Made by a program: the position numbers and the translations under genes. Shown here one piece after another: positions 53,383-60,432 of a stretch of 63,564 nt of DNA (the stretch's first letter is position 1; each line of letters starts with the position of its first letter). The DNA comes from Amycolatopsis thailandensis (GTDB lineage: Bacteria > Actinomycetota > Actinomycetes > Mycobacteriales > Pseudonocardiaceae): the NCBI RefSeq assembly GCF_002234405.1, contig NZ_NMQT01000129.1, positions 1 to 63,564 of the forward strand, in the 5' to 3' direction. The notes under the pieces are model-generated. The model was not told the origin of the DNA, did not search any database, and saw only the letters and a program-made list of their open reading frames with translations.

Positions 53383-53684
53383 CTGTCGTCGTCCAGGTGT
53401 CGTTCGAGTGCGTCGATCCGGCCCTCCCAGAACCGGCGGTACGGCGCGAGCCATGCGTCGACCTCCGCGAGCGGTTCCGGGCGGAGCCGGTAGCACCGGC
53501 GCTGGGCCGCGACGCGGACGGTGACCAGACCCGCCTCGCGTAGGACACGCAGGTGTTTCGATACGGCCGGTTGGCTCAATTCGAGGACCTCGACCAGCTC
53601 GTTGACCGACCGTTCGCCGTCGCGCAGGAGGTCGAGGATGGTCCTCCGCCGCGGCTCGGCGAGGATCTCGAAAGTCTGCATCAT
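53376..53684 (-). CDS. ArsR family winged-helix regulator
   Basis: A 102-residue ArsR/SmtB-fold protein: MMQTFEILAEPRRRTILDLLRDGERSVNELVEVLELSQPAVSKHLRVL is the canonical HTH. There are no Cys/His clusters for metal in the usual sites, so it resembles the SdpR/PadR-like group that senses other signals. ATG 53684 is preferred to the far upstream ATG 53822. The promoter reads TTGACG-N18-CACATT on the minus strand. It overlaps the HxlR stop by 7 bases. Confidence 0.85.
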   Translation of the reverse strand: MMQTFEILAEPRRRTILDLLRDGERSVNELVEVLELSQPAVSKHLRVLREAGLVTVRVAAQRRCYRLRPEPLAEVDAWLAPYRRFWEGRIDALERHLDDDSQ

Positions 53685-53690
53685 CCGGGA

Positions 53691-53720
53691 AATGTGCCTT
53701 GTGTGGCATATTTCCGTCAA
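53691..53720 (-). promoter_or_regulatory. Promoter of the ArsR-type gene
   Basis: On the minus strand TTGACG (53720-53715), an 18-base spacer and CACATT (53696-53691), six bases before the ATG at 53684, implying a leaderless or very short 5' end. Confidence 0.5.
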
Positions 53721-53763
53721 GGAATGTTCGAAAATGTCCATCCGAAAGTCTTGGTCTGAACCA

Positions 53764-53792
53764 TTGACGGAGTGGTCTAGTCCACTTAGCTT
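53764..53792 (+). promoter_or_regulatory. Chitinase promoter with a DasR (dre) site filling the -35/-10 spacer
   Basis: TTGACG (53764-53769), exactly 17 bases, TAGCTT (53787-53792). The near-palindrome AGTGGTCTAGTCCACT (53771-53786) occupies the spacer and matches the DasR-responsive element ACTGGTCTAGACCAGT apart from flanking and centre changes. DasR represses chitinase genes until GlcNAc-derived phosphates bind it. Confidence 0.8.
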
Positions 53793-53848
53793 GTGCGTGT
53801 CCCGCCGCAGTCCTTTCGTCACCGATGGTGACGTCGAAGGGAGAACGC

Positions 53849-55069
53849 ATGCCCCGTCTGAGCAGGATCACCGCGATCGTGGGTGCCGCGGCCGTCGCGC
53901 TGGGCGCGCTGGCCGTCGCCGCGCCGGCGCAGCAGGCGACCGCCGCTCCCGAGGCGACGGACGCCTCGGTCGGCAAGGTCCTCGGGTACTTCGCCGAATG
54001 GGGCGTCTACCAGCGGAATTATCACGTGAAGAACATCGACACTTCGGGTTCGGCGAGCAAGTTGACCCACATCAACTACTCGTTCGGCAACGTGACCGGC
54101 GGCGGCTGCGCCCTCGGTGACGCCGAGGCGGCGACCAGCAAGTTCTACGACGCCGCGGGCAGTGTCGACGGGGTGGCCGACAGCTGGGACAACGGCGCGC
54201 TGCGCGGGAACTTCAACCAGCTGAAGAAGCTCAAGGCCAAGTACCCGAACCTCAAGGTGCTGTGGTCCTTCGGTGGCTGGACCTGGTCCGGCGGCTTCGG
54301 CGAGGCGGCGAAGAACCCCGCCAAGTTCGCCGAGTCCTGCTACAACCTGGTCAACGACCCGCGCTGGGCCGGGGTCTTCGACGGTATCGACATCGACTGG
54401 GAGTACCCGAACGCCTGCGGGCTCTCCTGCGACACCAGTGGCGCGGCCGCGATCAAGGACCTCGCGCAGGCCCTGCGGGCGAAGTTCGGCTCGAAGCTGG
54501 TCACCGCCGCGATCACCGCGGACGGCACCGACGGCGGCAAGATCGACGCCGCGGACTACGGCGGCGCGTCGCAGTACTTCGACTGGTACAACGTCATGAC
54601 CTACGACTACTTCGGCGCCTGGGCCGCGCAGGGACCGACGGCCCCGCACTCGCCGCTGAACGACTACGCGGGCATCCCGACCGCCGGTTTCCACTCCGAC
54701 GCGGCGATCCAGAAGCTGAAGAACAAGGGTGTCCCGGCGAGCAAGCTGCTGCTGGGCATCGGCTTCTACGGCCGCGGCTGGACCGGCGTCACCCAGGAAG
54801 CCCCGGGCGGCACCGCGACCGGCCCGGCCGCGGGCACCGAACCGGGGATCCAGGATTACAAGGTCCTGAAGACCACCTGTCCGGCCACCGGCACCGTGGC
54901 GGGCACCGCGTACGCCAAGTGCGGCAGCGACTGGTGGAGCTACGACACCCCGGCGACCATCGGTGGAAAGGTCACCTACGCCAAGAATCAGGGTCTCGGC
55001 GGCGCGTTCTTCTGGGAGCTCTCCGGTGACACGGCCGACGGCGAGCTGATCACCGCTCTGGCGAAGTAA
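53849..55069 (+). CDS. Secreted GH18 chitinase
   Basis: A 406-residue GH18 enzyme: signal peptide to ~33 (ATAAPE), then a single catalytic TIM barrel. The family signature DGIDIDWE is at 178-185 with catalytic Glu185; SFGGWTWSGGF, MTYDYFG and GIGFYGRGW are the other barrel motifs. No chitin-binding or FnIII domain is present. ATG 53849 has a strong SD (GAAGGGAGAA) and is preferred to ATG 53825. DasR-type control is expected. A long hairpin follows. Confidence 0.94.
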   Translation: MPRLSRITAIVGAAAVALGALAVAAPAQQATAAPEATDASVGKVLGYFAEWGVYQRNYHVKNIDTSGSASKLTHINYSFGNVTGGGCALGDAEAATSKFYDAAGSVDGVADSWDNGALRGNFNQLKKLKAKYPNLKVLWSFGGWTWSGGFGEAAKNPAKFAESCYNLVNDPRWAGVFDGIDIDWEYPNACGLSCDTSGAAAIKDLAQALRAKFGSKLVTAAITADGTDGGKIDAADYGGASQYFDWYNVMTYDYFGAWAAQGPTAPHSPLNDYAGIPTAGFHSDAAIQKLKNKGVPASKLLLGIGFYGRGWTGVTQEAPGGTATGPAAGTEPGIQDYKVLKTTCPATGTVAGTAYAKCGSDWWSYDTPATIGGKVTYAKNQGLGGAFFWELSGDTADGELITALAK

Positions 55070-55076
55070 TCTCCTC

Positions 55077-55133
55077 AGTACATGAAGGCCCCCTTCCTTG
55101 CGCCTAGGTACAGGAAGGGGGCCTTCATGTACT
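55077..55133. repeat. Perfect 22-bp inverted repeat after the chitinase gene
   Basis: Arms 55077-55098 and 55112-55133 are exact complements (core ATGAAGGCCCCCTTCCT) with a 13-base loop, seven bases after the chitinase stop. Terminator; belongs to the GAAGGCC hairpin group. Confidence 0.85.
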
Positions 55134-55161
55134 TGTCGGTGGTGAGGATTAACGTCACCGC

Positions 55162-55827
55162 ATGGGTTTCGAGGGTTTCGGCGAGTACGCGATCGACTTC
55201 TACGACGGTCTCGAGGCCGACAACTCCAAGTCCTACTGGGACGCGAACCTGGCCACCTACAAGGCCGACGTCCGCGCGCCGATGGAGGCGCTGCTCGCGG
55301 AGCTGGTCCCGGAGTTCGGCGACGGCTTCGGCGAGGGGAAGGTCTTCCGCCCGTACCGCGACGTCCGGTTCGCCAAGGACAAGACGCCGTACAAGACCCA
55401 CTGTGGCGCCGTGATCGAGCAGGGCCGGGGCGGTGGCGCGTACTACGTCGAGGTCGGCCCGGCCGGGCTGCGCGTCGGCGGTGGTGGCTTCCACTTCGAG
55501 TCCGATCAGCTTGCCCGCTTCCGCCGAGCCGTCGACACCGAAGTGCACGGCACCGAACTGGCCAAGATCCTCGCGAAACTGGAGAAGGCGGGCTGGGAGG
55601 TCAAGGGGGACAGGCTCAAGTCGAAGCCGCGCGGGTTCGCGGAAGACCACCCGCGCATCGACCTGCTGAAGTACCGCTCCGTGTACGCGGTCCGTGGCTG
55701 GGAGCCGGACGACGTCCTGCACGAACGAGGCACGTTCGACCGGGTGCGGAAGTCGTGGCGGCAACTGCGGGTGTTCAACGAATGGGTCCGGGACCGCGTC
55801 GGACCGAGCGAGAAGCCGCGCCGATAA
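55162..55827 (+). CDS. DUF2461 domain-containing protein
   Basis: A 221-residue protein of the DUF2461 (TIGR02453) family, recognised by DFYDGLEADNSKSYWDANLATYK at the start, VFRPYRDVRFAKDKTPYKTH near 70 and GGGGFHFESDQLARFR. No enzymatic motif is known for the family. TAACGT (55150-55155) 6 bases before ATG 55162 suggests a leaderless transcript. Isolated gene with its own promoter. Confidence 0.87.
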   Translation: MGFEGFGEYAIDFYDGLEADNSKSYWDANLATYKADVRAPMEALLAELVPEFGDGFGEGKVFRPYRDVRFAKDKTPYKTHCGAVIEQGRGGGAYYVEVGPAGLRVGGGGFHFESDQLARFRRAVDTEVHGTELAKILAKLEKAGWEVKGDRLKSKPRGFAEDHPRIDLLKYRSVYAVRGWEPDDVLHERGTFDRVRKSWRQLRVFNEWVRDRVGPSEKPRR

Positions 55828-55937
55828 CCACCGAACTTGGTTCGCCGGTTGCCCATCTCCCAGGTCAACTGACACTTTTCTTGAACTTTCGGTATCGGTA
55901 AAGACGTACGTCCGATGAGGGACTACGCTGTGCGAAC

Positions 55938-57362
55938 GTGAGCCGACGCGCGAAGATCGTTTGTACCCTGGGCCCCGCGACCGCTACGCCGGAGAAGATG
56001 CGGCAACTCGTCGACGCCGGGATGGACGTCGCGAGGATGAACTTCAGCCACGGGACGCACAGCGACCACAAGCAGGTCTACGACCTCATCCGCACCGCCG
56101 CCGCCGAATCCGGCCGCGCGGTGGGCATCCTCGCCGACCTTCAGGGGCCGAAGATCCGTCTCGGCACCTTCGCGGGCGGCCCGGTCGAGTGGCACAACGG
56201 CGACATCGTGCGCATCACCGTCGAGGACGTCGCGGGTACGCACGACCGCGTCTCGACCACCTACAAGGGACTCGCCGACGACGCGAAGCCCGGCGACCGT
56301 CTCCTCGTGGACGACGGCAAGGTCGGCCTCGTGGTCAAGCAGGTCGAGGGCCCGGACGTCGTCTGCGAGGTCACCGAAGGCGGCCCCGTCAGCAACAACA
56401 AGGGCGTGTCCCTGCCGGGCATGGACGTCTCCGTGCCGGCACTGTCCGAAAAGGACATCGAAGACCTCGAGTTCGCGCTCGAACTCGGCGTGGACTTCAT
56501 CGCGCTGTCGTTCGTCCGCTCGCCGGCCGACATCGACCTGGTCCACCAGGTGATGGACCGCGTCGGCAAGGGCCGCCTCCCCGTGGTCGCGAAGATCGAG
56601 AAGCCCGAAGCGGTCTACAACCTCGAAGCCATCGTGCTGGCCTTCGACGCGGTGATGATCGCCCGCGGTGACCTGGGTGTCGAACTTCCGCTGGAGCAGG
56701 TCCCGCTGGTGCAGAAGCGCACCATCCAGATCGCCCGCGAGAACGCGAAGCCGGTCATCGTCGCGACGCAGATGCTCGAATCGATGATCAACAGCTCCCG
56801 CCCGACCCGCGCGGAGGCCTCGGACGTCGCCAACGCGGTGCTCGACGGCGCGGACGCCCTCATGCTCTCGGGCGAGACCAGCGTCGGCCGCTACGCCATC
56901 GACGTGGTCAAGACCATGGGCCGGATCATCGAGGCCGTCGAGACCGACTCGCCGGTCGTGCCGCCGCTGTCGCACGTCCCGCGCACCAAGCGCGGCGTCA
57001 TCTCCTACGCGGCCCGTGACATCGGCGAGCGGCTGAACGCCAAGGCCCTGGTCGCCTTCACCCAGTCCGGTGACACCGTCCGGCGGCTCGCGCGGCTGCA
57101 CACGCGGCTGCCGCTGCTGGCGTTCACCCCGGAGGAGAGCGTCCGCAGCCAGCTCGCGATGACCTGGGGCACCACGACGCGGATCGTGCCGAAGGTGGGC
57201 TCCACCGACCAGATGATCCAGCAGGTCGACCACGCGATGCTCGAAATGGGCAAGTACGCCAAAGGTGACCTGGTGGTCATCGTCGCCGGCTCCCCGCCCG
57301 GTACCGTGGGCTCGACCAACCTCATCCGGGTGCACCGCCTGGGCGAGGACGACCACGCCTGA
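55938..57362 (+). CDS. pyk: Pyruvate kinase
   Basis: A 474-residue glycolytic enzyme making pyruvate and ATP from PEP and ADP. KIVCTLGPATATPEKM at the N-terminus, MNFSHGTHSDH, the catalytic region VAKIEKPEAVYNLEAI and MIARGDLGVELPLEQVP are all intact. GTG 55938 is the natural start (SRRAKIVCTLGP). TACGCT (55924-55929) eight bases upstream implies a leaderless transcript. A perfect hairpin follows. Confidence 0.95.
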   Translation: MSRRAKIVCTLGPATATPEKMRQLVDAGMDVARMNFSHGTHSDHKQVYDLIRTAAAESGRAVGILADLQGPKIRLGTFAGGPVEWHNGDIVRITVEDVAGTHDRVSTTYKGLADDAKPGDRLLVDDGKVGLVVKQVEGPDVVCEVTEGGPVSNNKGVSLPGMDVSVPALSEKDIEDLEFALELGVDFIALSFVRSPADIDLVHQVMDRVGKGRLPVVAKIEKPEAVYNLEAIVLAFDAVMIARGDLGVELPLEQVPLVQKRTIQIARENAKPVIVATQMLESMINSSRPTRAEASDVANAVLDGADALMLSGETSVGRYAIDVVKTMGRIIEAVETDSPVVPPLSHVPRTKRGVISYAARDIGERLNAKALVAFTQSGDTVRRLARLHTRLPLLAFTPEESVRSQLAMTWGTTTRIVPKVGSTDQMIQQVDHAMLEMGKYAKGDLVVIVAGSPPGTVGSTNLIRVHRLGEDDHA

Positions 57363-57381
57363 CGCTGGTCTCTGAGCGCGT

Positions 57382-57434
57382 GTCATGAGGGGTCCCCTTA
57401 AGACGTTTTTCGTCCTAAGGGGACCCCTCATGAC
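57382..57434. repeat. Inverted repeat combining two family modules, pyk 3' end
   Basis: 24-base arms (57382-57405 and 57411-57434), one mismatch, TTTTT loop. The outer part GTCATGAGGGGTCCCC matches the 46287 element and the inner part AAGACGTTTTTCGTC matches the 46176 element. It terminates pyk. Confidence 0.85.
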
Positions 57435-57455
57435 GTTTCGCGGGCCGGAGAACGT

Positions 57456-57475
57456 CCCGAAGGTGGCCTTCGCGA
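57456..57475. repeat. Short hairpin word CGAAGG-TGG-CCTTCG
   Basis: Six-base arms with a TGG loop, flanked by GTCC and CGAC. It resembles the right end of the 34894 element. Lies in the pyk-tesB gap. Confidence 0.45.
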
Positions 57476-57517
57476 CAAACGTCCCGCCTCACGGAGGCCC
57501 AAAGCACCCTTACGGCC

Positions 57518-57530
57518 TAAAGTTCAGGTC
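57518..57530 (+). promoter_or_regulatory. Leaderless-type promoter of tesB
   Basis: TAAAGT (57518-57523) followed by TTC, 7 bases before ATG 57531, without an SD; same layout as at 8980 and 38291. Confidence 0.6.
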
Positions 57531-58430
57531 ATGACTGAGATGGCCAGGGAAGCCGCGGCCGGTTTCGACAGCACCGGCGGCGTCGGCGGTCAGCCGGTGC
57601 TCGACAAGCTGGTCGCCCTGCTGGACTTGGAGAAGATCGAGGAGAACATCTTCCGCGGCGTCTCACCGGCGCATTCGCCGGTGCGGGTGTTCGGCGGGCA
57701 GGTCGCGGGGCAGGCGCTGGTCGCCGCCGGCCGCACCGTGCCCGAGGAGCGGAAGGTCCACTCGCTGCACGCGTACTTCATCCGCGGCGGCGACCCGAGC
57801 GTCCCGATCGTCTACGAGGTCGACCGCATCCGCGACGGCCGCTCGTTCACCACCCGCCGTGTCGTGGGCATCCAGCACGGCAAGGCGATCTTCTCGCTTT
57901 CCGCGTCGTTCCAGAAGGACGAGGGCGGCATCGAGCACTCCGAGGGGATGCCGGACGTCCCGGAGCCCGAGTCGCTTCCGACATTGCAGGAGCGGGCCGA
58001 GGGCTACTTCATCGGTCACCACGACCGGCCGCGCCCGATCGACCTGCGCTACGTCAACGACCCGCCGTGGGTGACCCGGAAATCCGGCGAGCTCCCCGCC
58101 CGCAACCAGGTCTGGATGCGGGCCGACGGCAAGCTCCCGGATCAGCAGCTGCTGCACGTTTGCGTCCTGACCTACGCCTCCGACATGACACTCCTGGACT
58201 CGGTCCTCGCCCGCCACGGCGTCTACTGGGATCTAGACAAGGTGATCGGCGCGAGCCTCGACCACGCGCTCTGGTTCCACCGCCCGTTCCGGGCCGACGA
58301 GTGGTTCCTCTACGACAGCGCGTCCCCGACGGCGTCGGGTGCCCGCGGTCTGGCCACCGGCCGGTTCTTCGCCGCGGACGGAACGCACATCGCCACCGTT
58401 GTGCAGGAAGGCCTTCTTCGGGTGGTGTGA
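57531..58430 (+). CDS. tesB: Acyl-CoA thioesterase II (TesB-like)
   Basis: A 299-residue double-hotdog thioesterase. FGGQVAGQALVAAGRTVP and HSLHAYFIRGGDPSVPIVYEVDRIRDGRSF mark the first hotdog; DHALWFHRPFRADEWFLYDSASPTASGARGLA the second. It hydrolyses medium- and long-chain acyl-CoAs. Single gene with a leaderless promoter. Confidence 0.93.
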   Translation: MTEMAREAAAGFDSTGGVGGQPVLDKLVALLDLEKIEENIFRGVSPAHSPVRVFGGQVAGQALVAAGRTVPEERKVHSLHAYFIRGGDPSVPIVYEVDRIRDGRSFTTRRVVGIQHGKAIFSLSASFQKDEGGIEHSEGMPDVPEPESLPTLQERAEGYFIGHHDRPRPIDLRYVNDPPWVTRKSGELPARNQVWMRADGKLPDQQLLHVCVLTYASDMTLLDSVLARHGVYWDLDKVIGASLDHALWFHRPFRADEWFLYDSASPTASGARGLATGRFFAADGTHIATVVQEGLLRVV

Positions 58431-58538
58431 ACGGTGACGTTCCGCATCCGAGAACCGTCTTGTCCACCCTTTAGAGGGAATGGTGAAACGCAATAACATC
58501 TGGGACCAGAGTATTGCGGAATAGTCGCGGATAAAGGG

Positions 58539-58573
58539 AGGGCCGGAACCGATCGGGGGACGGCTCCGGCCCT
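58539..58573 (-). terminator. Bidirectional-looking terminator hairpin after tesB
   Basis: Perfect 9-base arms AGGGCCGGA (58539-58547) and TCCGGCCCT (58565-58573). On the minus strand it is followed by CCCTTTAT, a pyrimidine-rich tail; on the plus strand there is none. Confidence 0.55.
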
Positions 58574-58823
58574 GCACCGGGGATGAATCCGGCTCGACAG
58601 GTATCCTCGCGAATGCCTATCGGTGCAGCTCGCGGCCCCGCGCCCGTGCCGCGAGCGGATCCGCCACCGCCGATGAAGGCGGGCGTACCGCGTTGCACAA
58701 TGCTCAACCTACAACGGCAATCTGCAAATTGCAGGATGAAAATCGGACGTGTCGGAAAATGGTCGTGTGACCATCTCACCGAATGTGTCTCGGGCTGGTT
58801 AGATGTGCTTCGGCGGGGTAACT

Positions 58824-58834
58824 GAACACTGTTC
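58824..58834. promoter_or_regulatory. Palindrome upstream of the XRE gene (candidate operator)
   Basis: GAACACTGTTC, five-base arms around one base, 52 bases before the XRE start. The spacing of half-sites differs from LexA boxes, so autoregulation by the XRE protein is a better guess. Confidence 0.35.
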
Positions 58835-58886
58835 TCCTCGCCGCGTCGTGATCGGTGTTGCTCGGACAGCTTGTGGAGGTGCCGTG

Positions 58887-59774
58887 ATGACGAGGGGTCA
58901 AGGACCCACCGTGCGCCGCCGTCGGCTGGCGAGCGAGCTGAGGCGGTTGCGCGAGGCGGCCGACCTCACCATCGACGAGGTGAGCGAGAAACTCGAATGC
59001 TCGGCGTCGAAGGTCAGTCGCATCGAGACCGGGCACGTCGGGGTCACCCCGCGCGACGCGCGCGACATGCTCGAGCTGTACGGCATCGCGGGAGACGAGC
59101 AGGAAGCGCTCGTCCAGCTGGCCAGGGAAGCCCGCAAACGCGGCTGGTGGCACGCGTATAACGAGGTGTTCACCGGCACCTTCGTCGGCCTGGAGGCGGA
59201 CGCGAGTTCGTTGCGGGCCTTCCAGGCGCTGCTCGTGCCGGGCCTGCTGCAGACAGAGCGCTACGCCAGGGCTGTGATCAGGGCGATGCGGCCCGACGCC
59301 GAAGAGGCCGAGATCCGGCGCCGGGTGGCGGCGCGGATGGCGCGGCAGGAGCTGCTGACCGACCCCTCGCCCCCGGAGTACTGGGCCGTGATGGACGAGG
59401 CGGTCCTGCATCGCACGGTCGACGGGGCCGAGGTGATGGCGGAGCAGCTGTACCGGATGGTCACCATGGCGGCGAGGGCGAACGTGACCGTCCAGATCGT
59501 GCCGTTCGGCGCGGGTGCCCATCCCGGGATGGAGGGTCCGTTCCTCATCATGGGCTTCCCCGAACTGGCCGACACCGACGTGGTCTACGTCGACAGCACC
59601 TCCAGCGGGCTCTACCTGGAGGAACCCCCGGACGTCCGGCGATACGCGTTGATGTTCGACCATCTCCGTGCCGCCGCGTTGAAACCGGACGACTCGGTCG
59701 AGTTGATCGCCGAGGCAGCCGGGAGGTTCGCCGAACAGGCGGCCCTGCCGGAGAAAGTCCCCGGAAACGAGTAA
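58887..59774 (+). CDS. XRE family regulator with DUF5753 (WhiJ-like)
   Basis: A 295-residue protein. The N-terminal HTH (RLASELRRLREAADLTIDEVSEKLECSASKVSRIETG, ~13-48) is followed by DUF5753 (~95-280), recognised by QALLVPGLLQTERYARAVI and IVPFGAGAHPGMEGPFLIM. In Streptomyces such proteins (WhiJ type) are paired with small DUF397 proteins and affect development. ATG 58887 has GTGGAGGT upstream. Twelve bases before the DUF397 gene. Confidence 0.9.
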   Translation: MTRGQGPTVRRRRLASELRRLREAADLTIDEVSEKLECSASKVSRIETGHVGVTPRDARDMLELYGIAGDEQEALVQLAREARKRGWWHAYNEVFTGTFVGLEADASSLRAFQALLVPGLLQTERYARAVIRAMRPDAEEAEIRRRVAARMARQELLTDPSPPEYWAVMDEAVLHRTVDGAEVMAEQLYRMVTMAARANVTVQIVPFGAGAHPGMEGPFLIMGFPELADTDVVYVDSTSSGLYLEEPPDVRRYALMFDHLRAAALKPDDSVELIAEAAGRFAEQAALPEKVPGNE

Positions 59775-59786
59775 GGAGTGGGGAGC

Positions 59787-59996
59787 ATGACGCCCAACGA
59801 TGATCTTTCCCAGGCCCGGTGGTTCAAGAGCAGCCACAGTGGCGGCGGCAACGACTGCGTCGAGGTCGCCTTCACCGGTTCCGGTGCCGCCCTGAGGGAC
59901 TCCAAGGACCCCGAGGGTGGTGCCTTCCGTCTGTCGCCGAACGCTTGGCGGGGGCTGCTCGGCGCGGTGCGCCCGAGTGGCCCGGCTCACGCCTAG
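59787..59996 (+). CDS. DUF397 small protein
   Basis: A 69-residue protein with the DUF397 signature RWFKSSHSGGGNDCVEVA (~11-28) and DSKDPEGGAFRLSPNAW near the end. It acts with WhiJ-like XRE regulators, probably as an antagonist or partner. ATG 59787 has AAGGAGTGGGGAG upstream. A 14-bp hairpin follows. Confidence 0.88.
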   Translation: MTPNDDLSQARWFKSSHSGGGNDCVEVAFTGSGAALRDSKDPEGGAFRLSPNAWRGLLGAVRPSGPAHA

Positions 59997-60009
59997 ACAC
60001 GCTGAAACT

Positions 60010-60057
60010 CGACCCCTTACGCCCCCCGAGCAGGGGATGGGCCGGCGTAAGGGGTCG
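60010..60057 (+). terminator. Terminator after the XRE/DUF397 pair
   Basis: Perfect 14-base arms CGACCCCTTACGCC (60010-60023) and GGCGTAAGGGGTCG (60044-60057) with a 20-base loop, 13 bases after the DUF397 stop. Confidence 0.8.
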
Positions 60058-60156
60058 AATCACGTCCGGGTGTAGGCGATCACCCGATGCCTCAGGGCAC
60101 CCCTCAGGACGAATCTCATCACTACCAACAAGGCAGTGAGTTCCTAAGGGGAAACG

Positions 60157-60369
60157 ATGAACACGAACGACGCTCTTCTCACCGGTGTACTGGCCGAGGT
60201 CGAGTACCGCCGCGAGGAGCTGCAGCGAGCCGGTCGCAGCGTATGGGTCGACAGGGCCCGCCGGGCGGGGAGGCGGATCCGCGCCCAGCGCACCGCCGTC
60301 CAGGTGCCCGCCCAGCAGCGCCGCGAGGCCGGACAGGTGCCCGCCCGCAGCGGCGAGATCACCCGGTAG
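60157..60369 (+). CDS. Small basic hypothetical protein
   Basis: A 70-residue frame, MNTNDALLTGVLAEVEYRRE at the start and Arg/Gln-rich after residue 25, so strongly basic at its C-terminal half. Support is a well-placed SD (AAGGGGAAA) and the isolated position between a terminator and the LAL regulator. No family recognised. It might be an RNA- or DNA-binding peptide. 63 bases before the regulator gene. Confidence 0.55.
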   Translation: MNTNDALLTGVLAEVEYRREELQRAGRSVWVDRARRAGRRIRAQRTAVQVPAQQRREAGQVPARSGEITR

Positions 60370-60432
60370 AGGTCGAGTGCGATGAAGCTCTCGGCGAAAA
60401 CCCAGGCGAAGTTGTCGGTCCGGTAGGCAAGA

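Larger units (their letters stand above)
58431..58886. other. 456-base intergenic region, locally AT-rich, with hairpin and palindromes
   Basis: No convincing gene. Contents in order: a terminator-like hairpin (58539-58573), an AT-richer stretch (~58690-58790) with the palindrome CTGCAA-A-TTGCAG (58722-58734), then GAACA-C-TGTTC (58824-58834) in the promoter region of the XRE gene. The hairpin reads with a pyrimidine tail on the minus strand, so a small minus-strand RNA is possible. Confidence 0.6.

Noticed and set aside
58471..58779. 102-codon minus-strand frame in the tesB-XRE gap
   Set aside because: Codon usage unlike neighbours, no SD, runs through the terminator hairpin.
58824..58834. 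GAACACTGTTC as a LexA (SOS) box
   Set aside because: Half-site spacing is three bases instead of the four of the actinobacterial GAAC-N4-GTTC consensus and the downstream gene is not an SOS gene.
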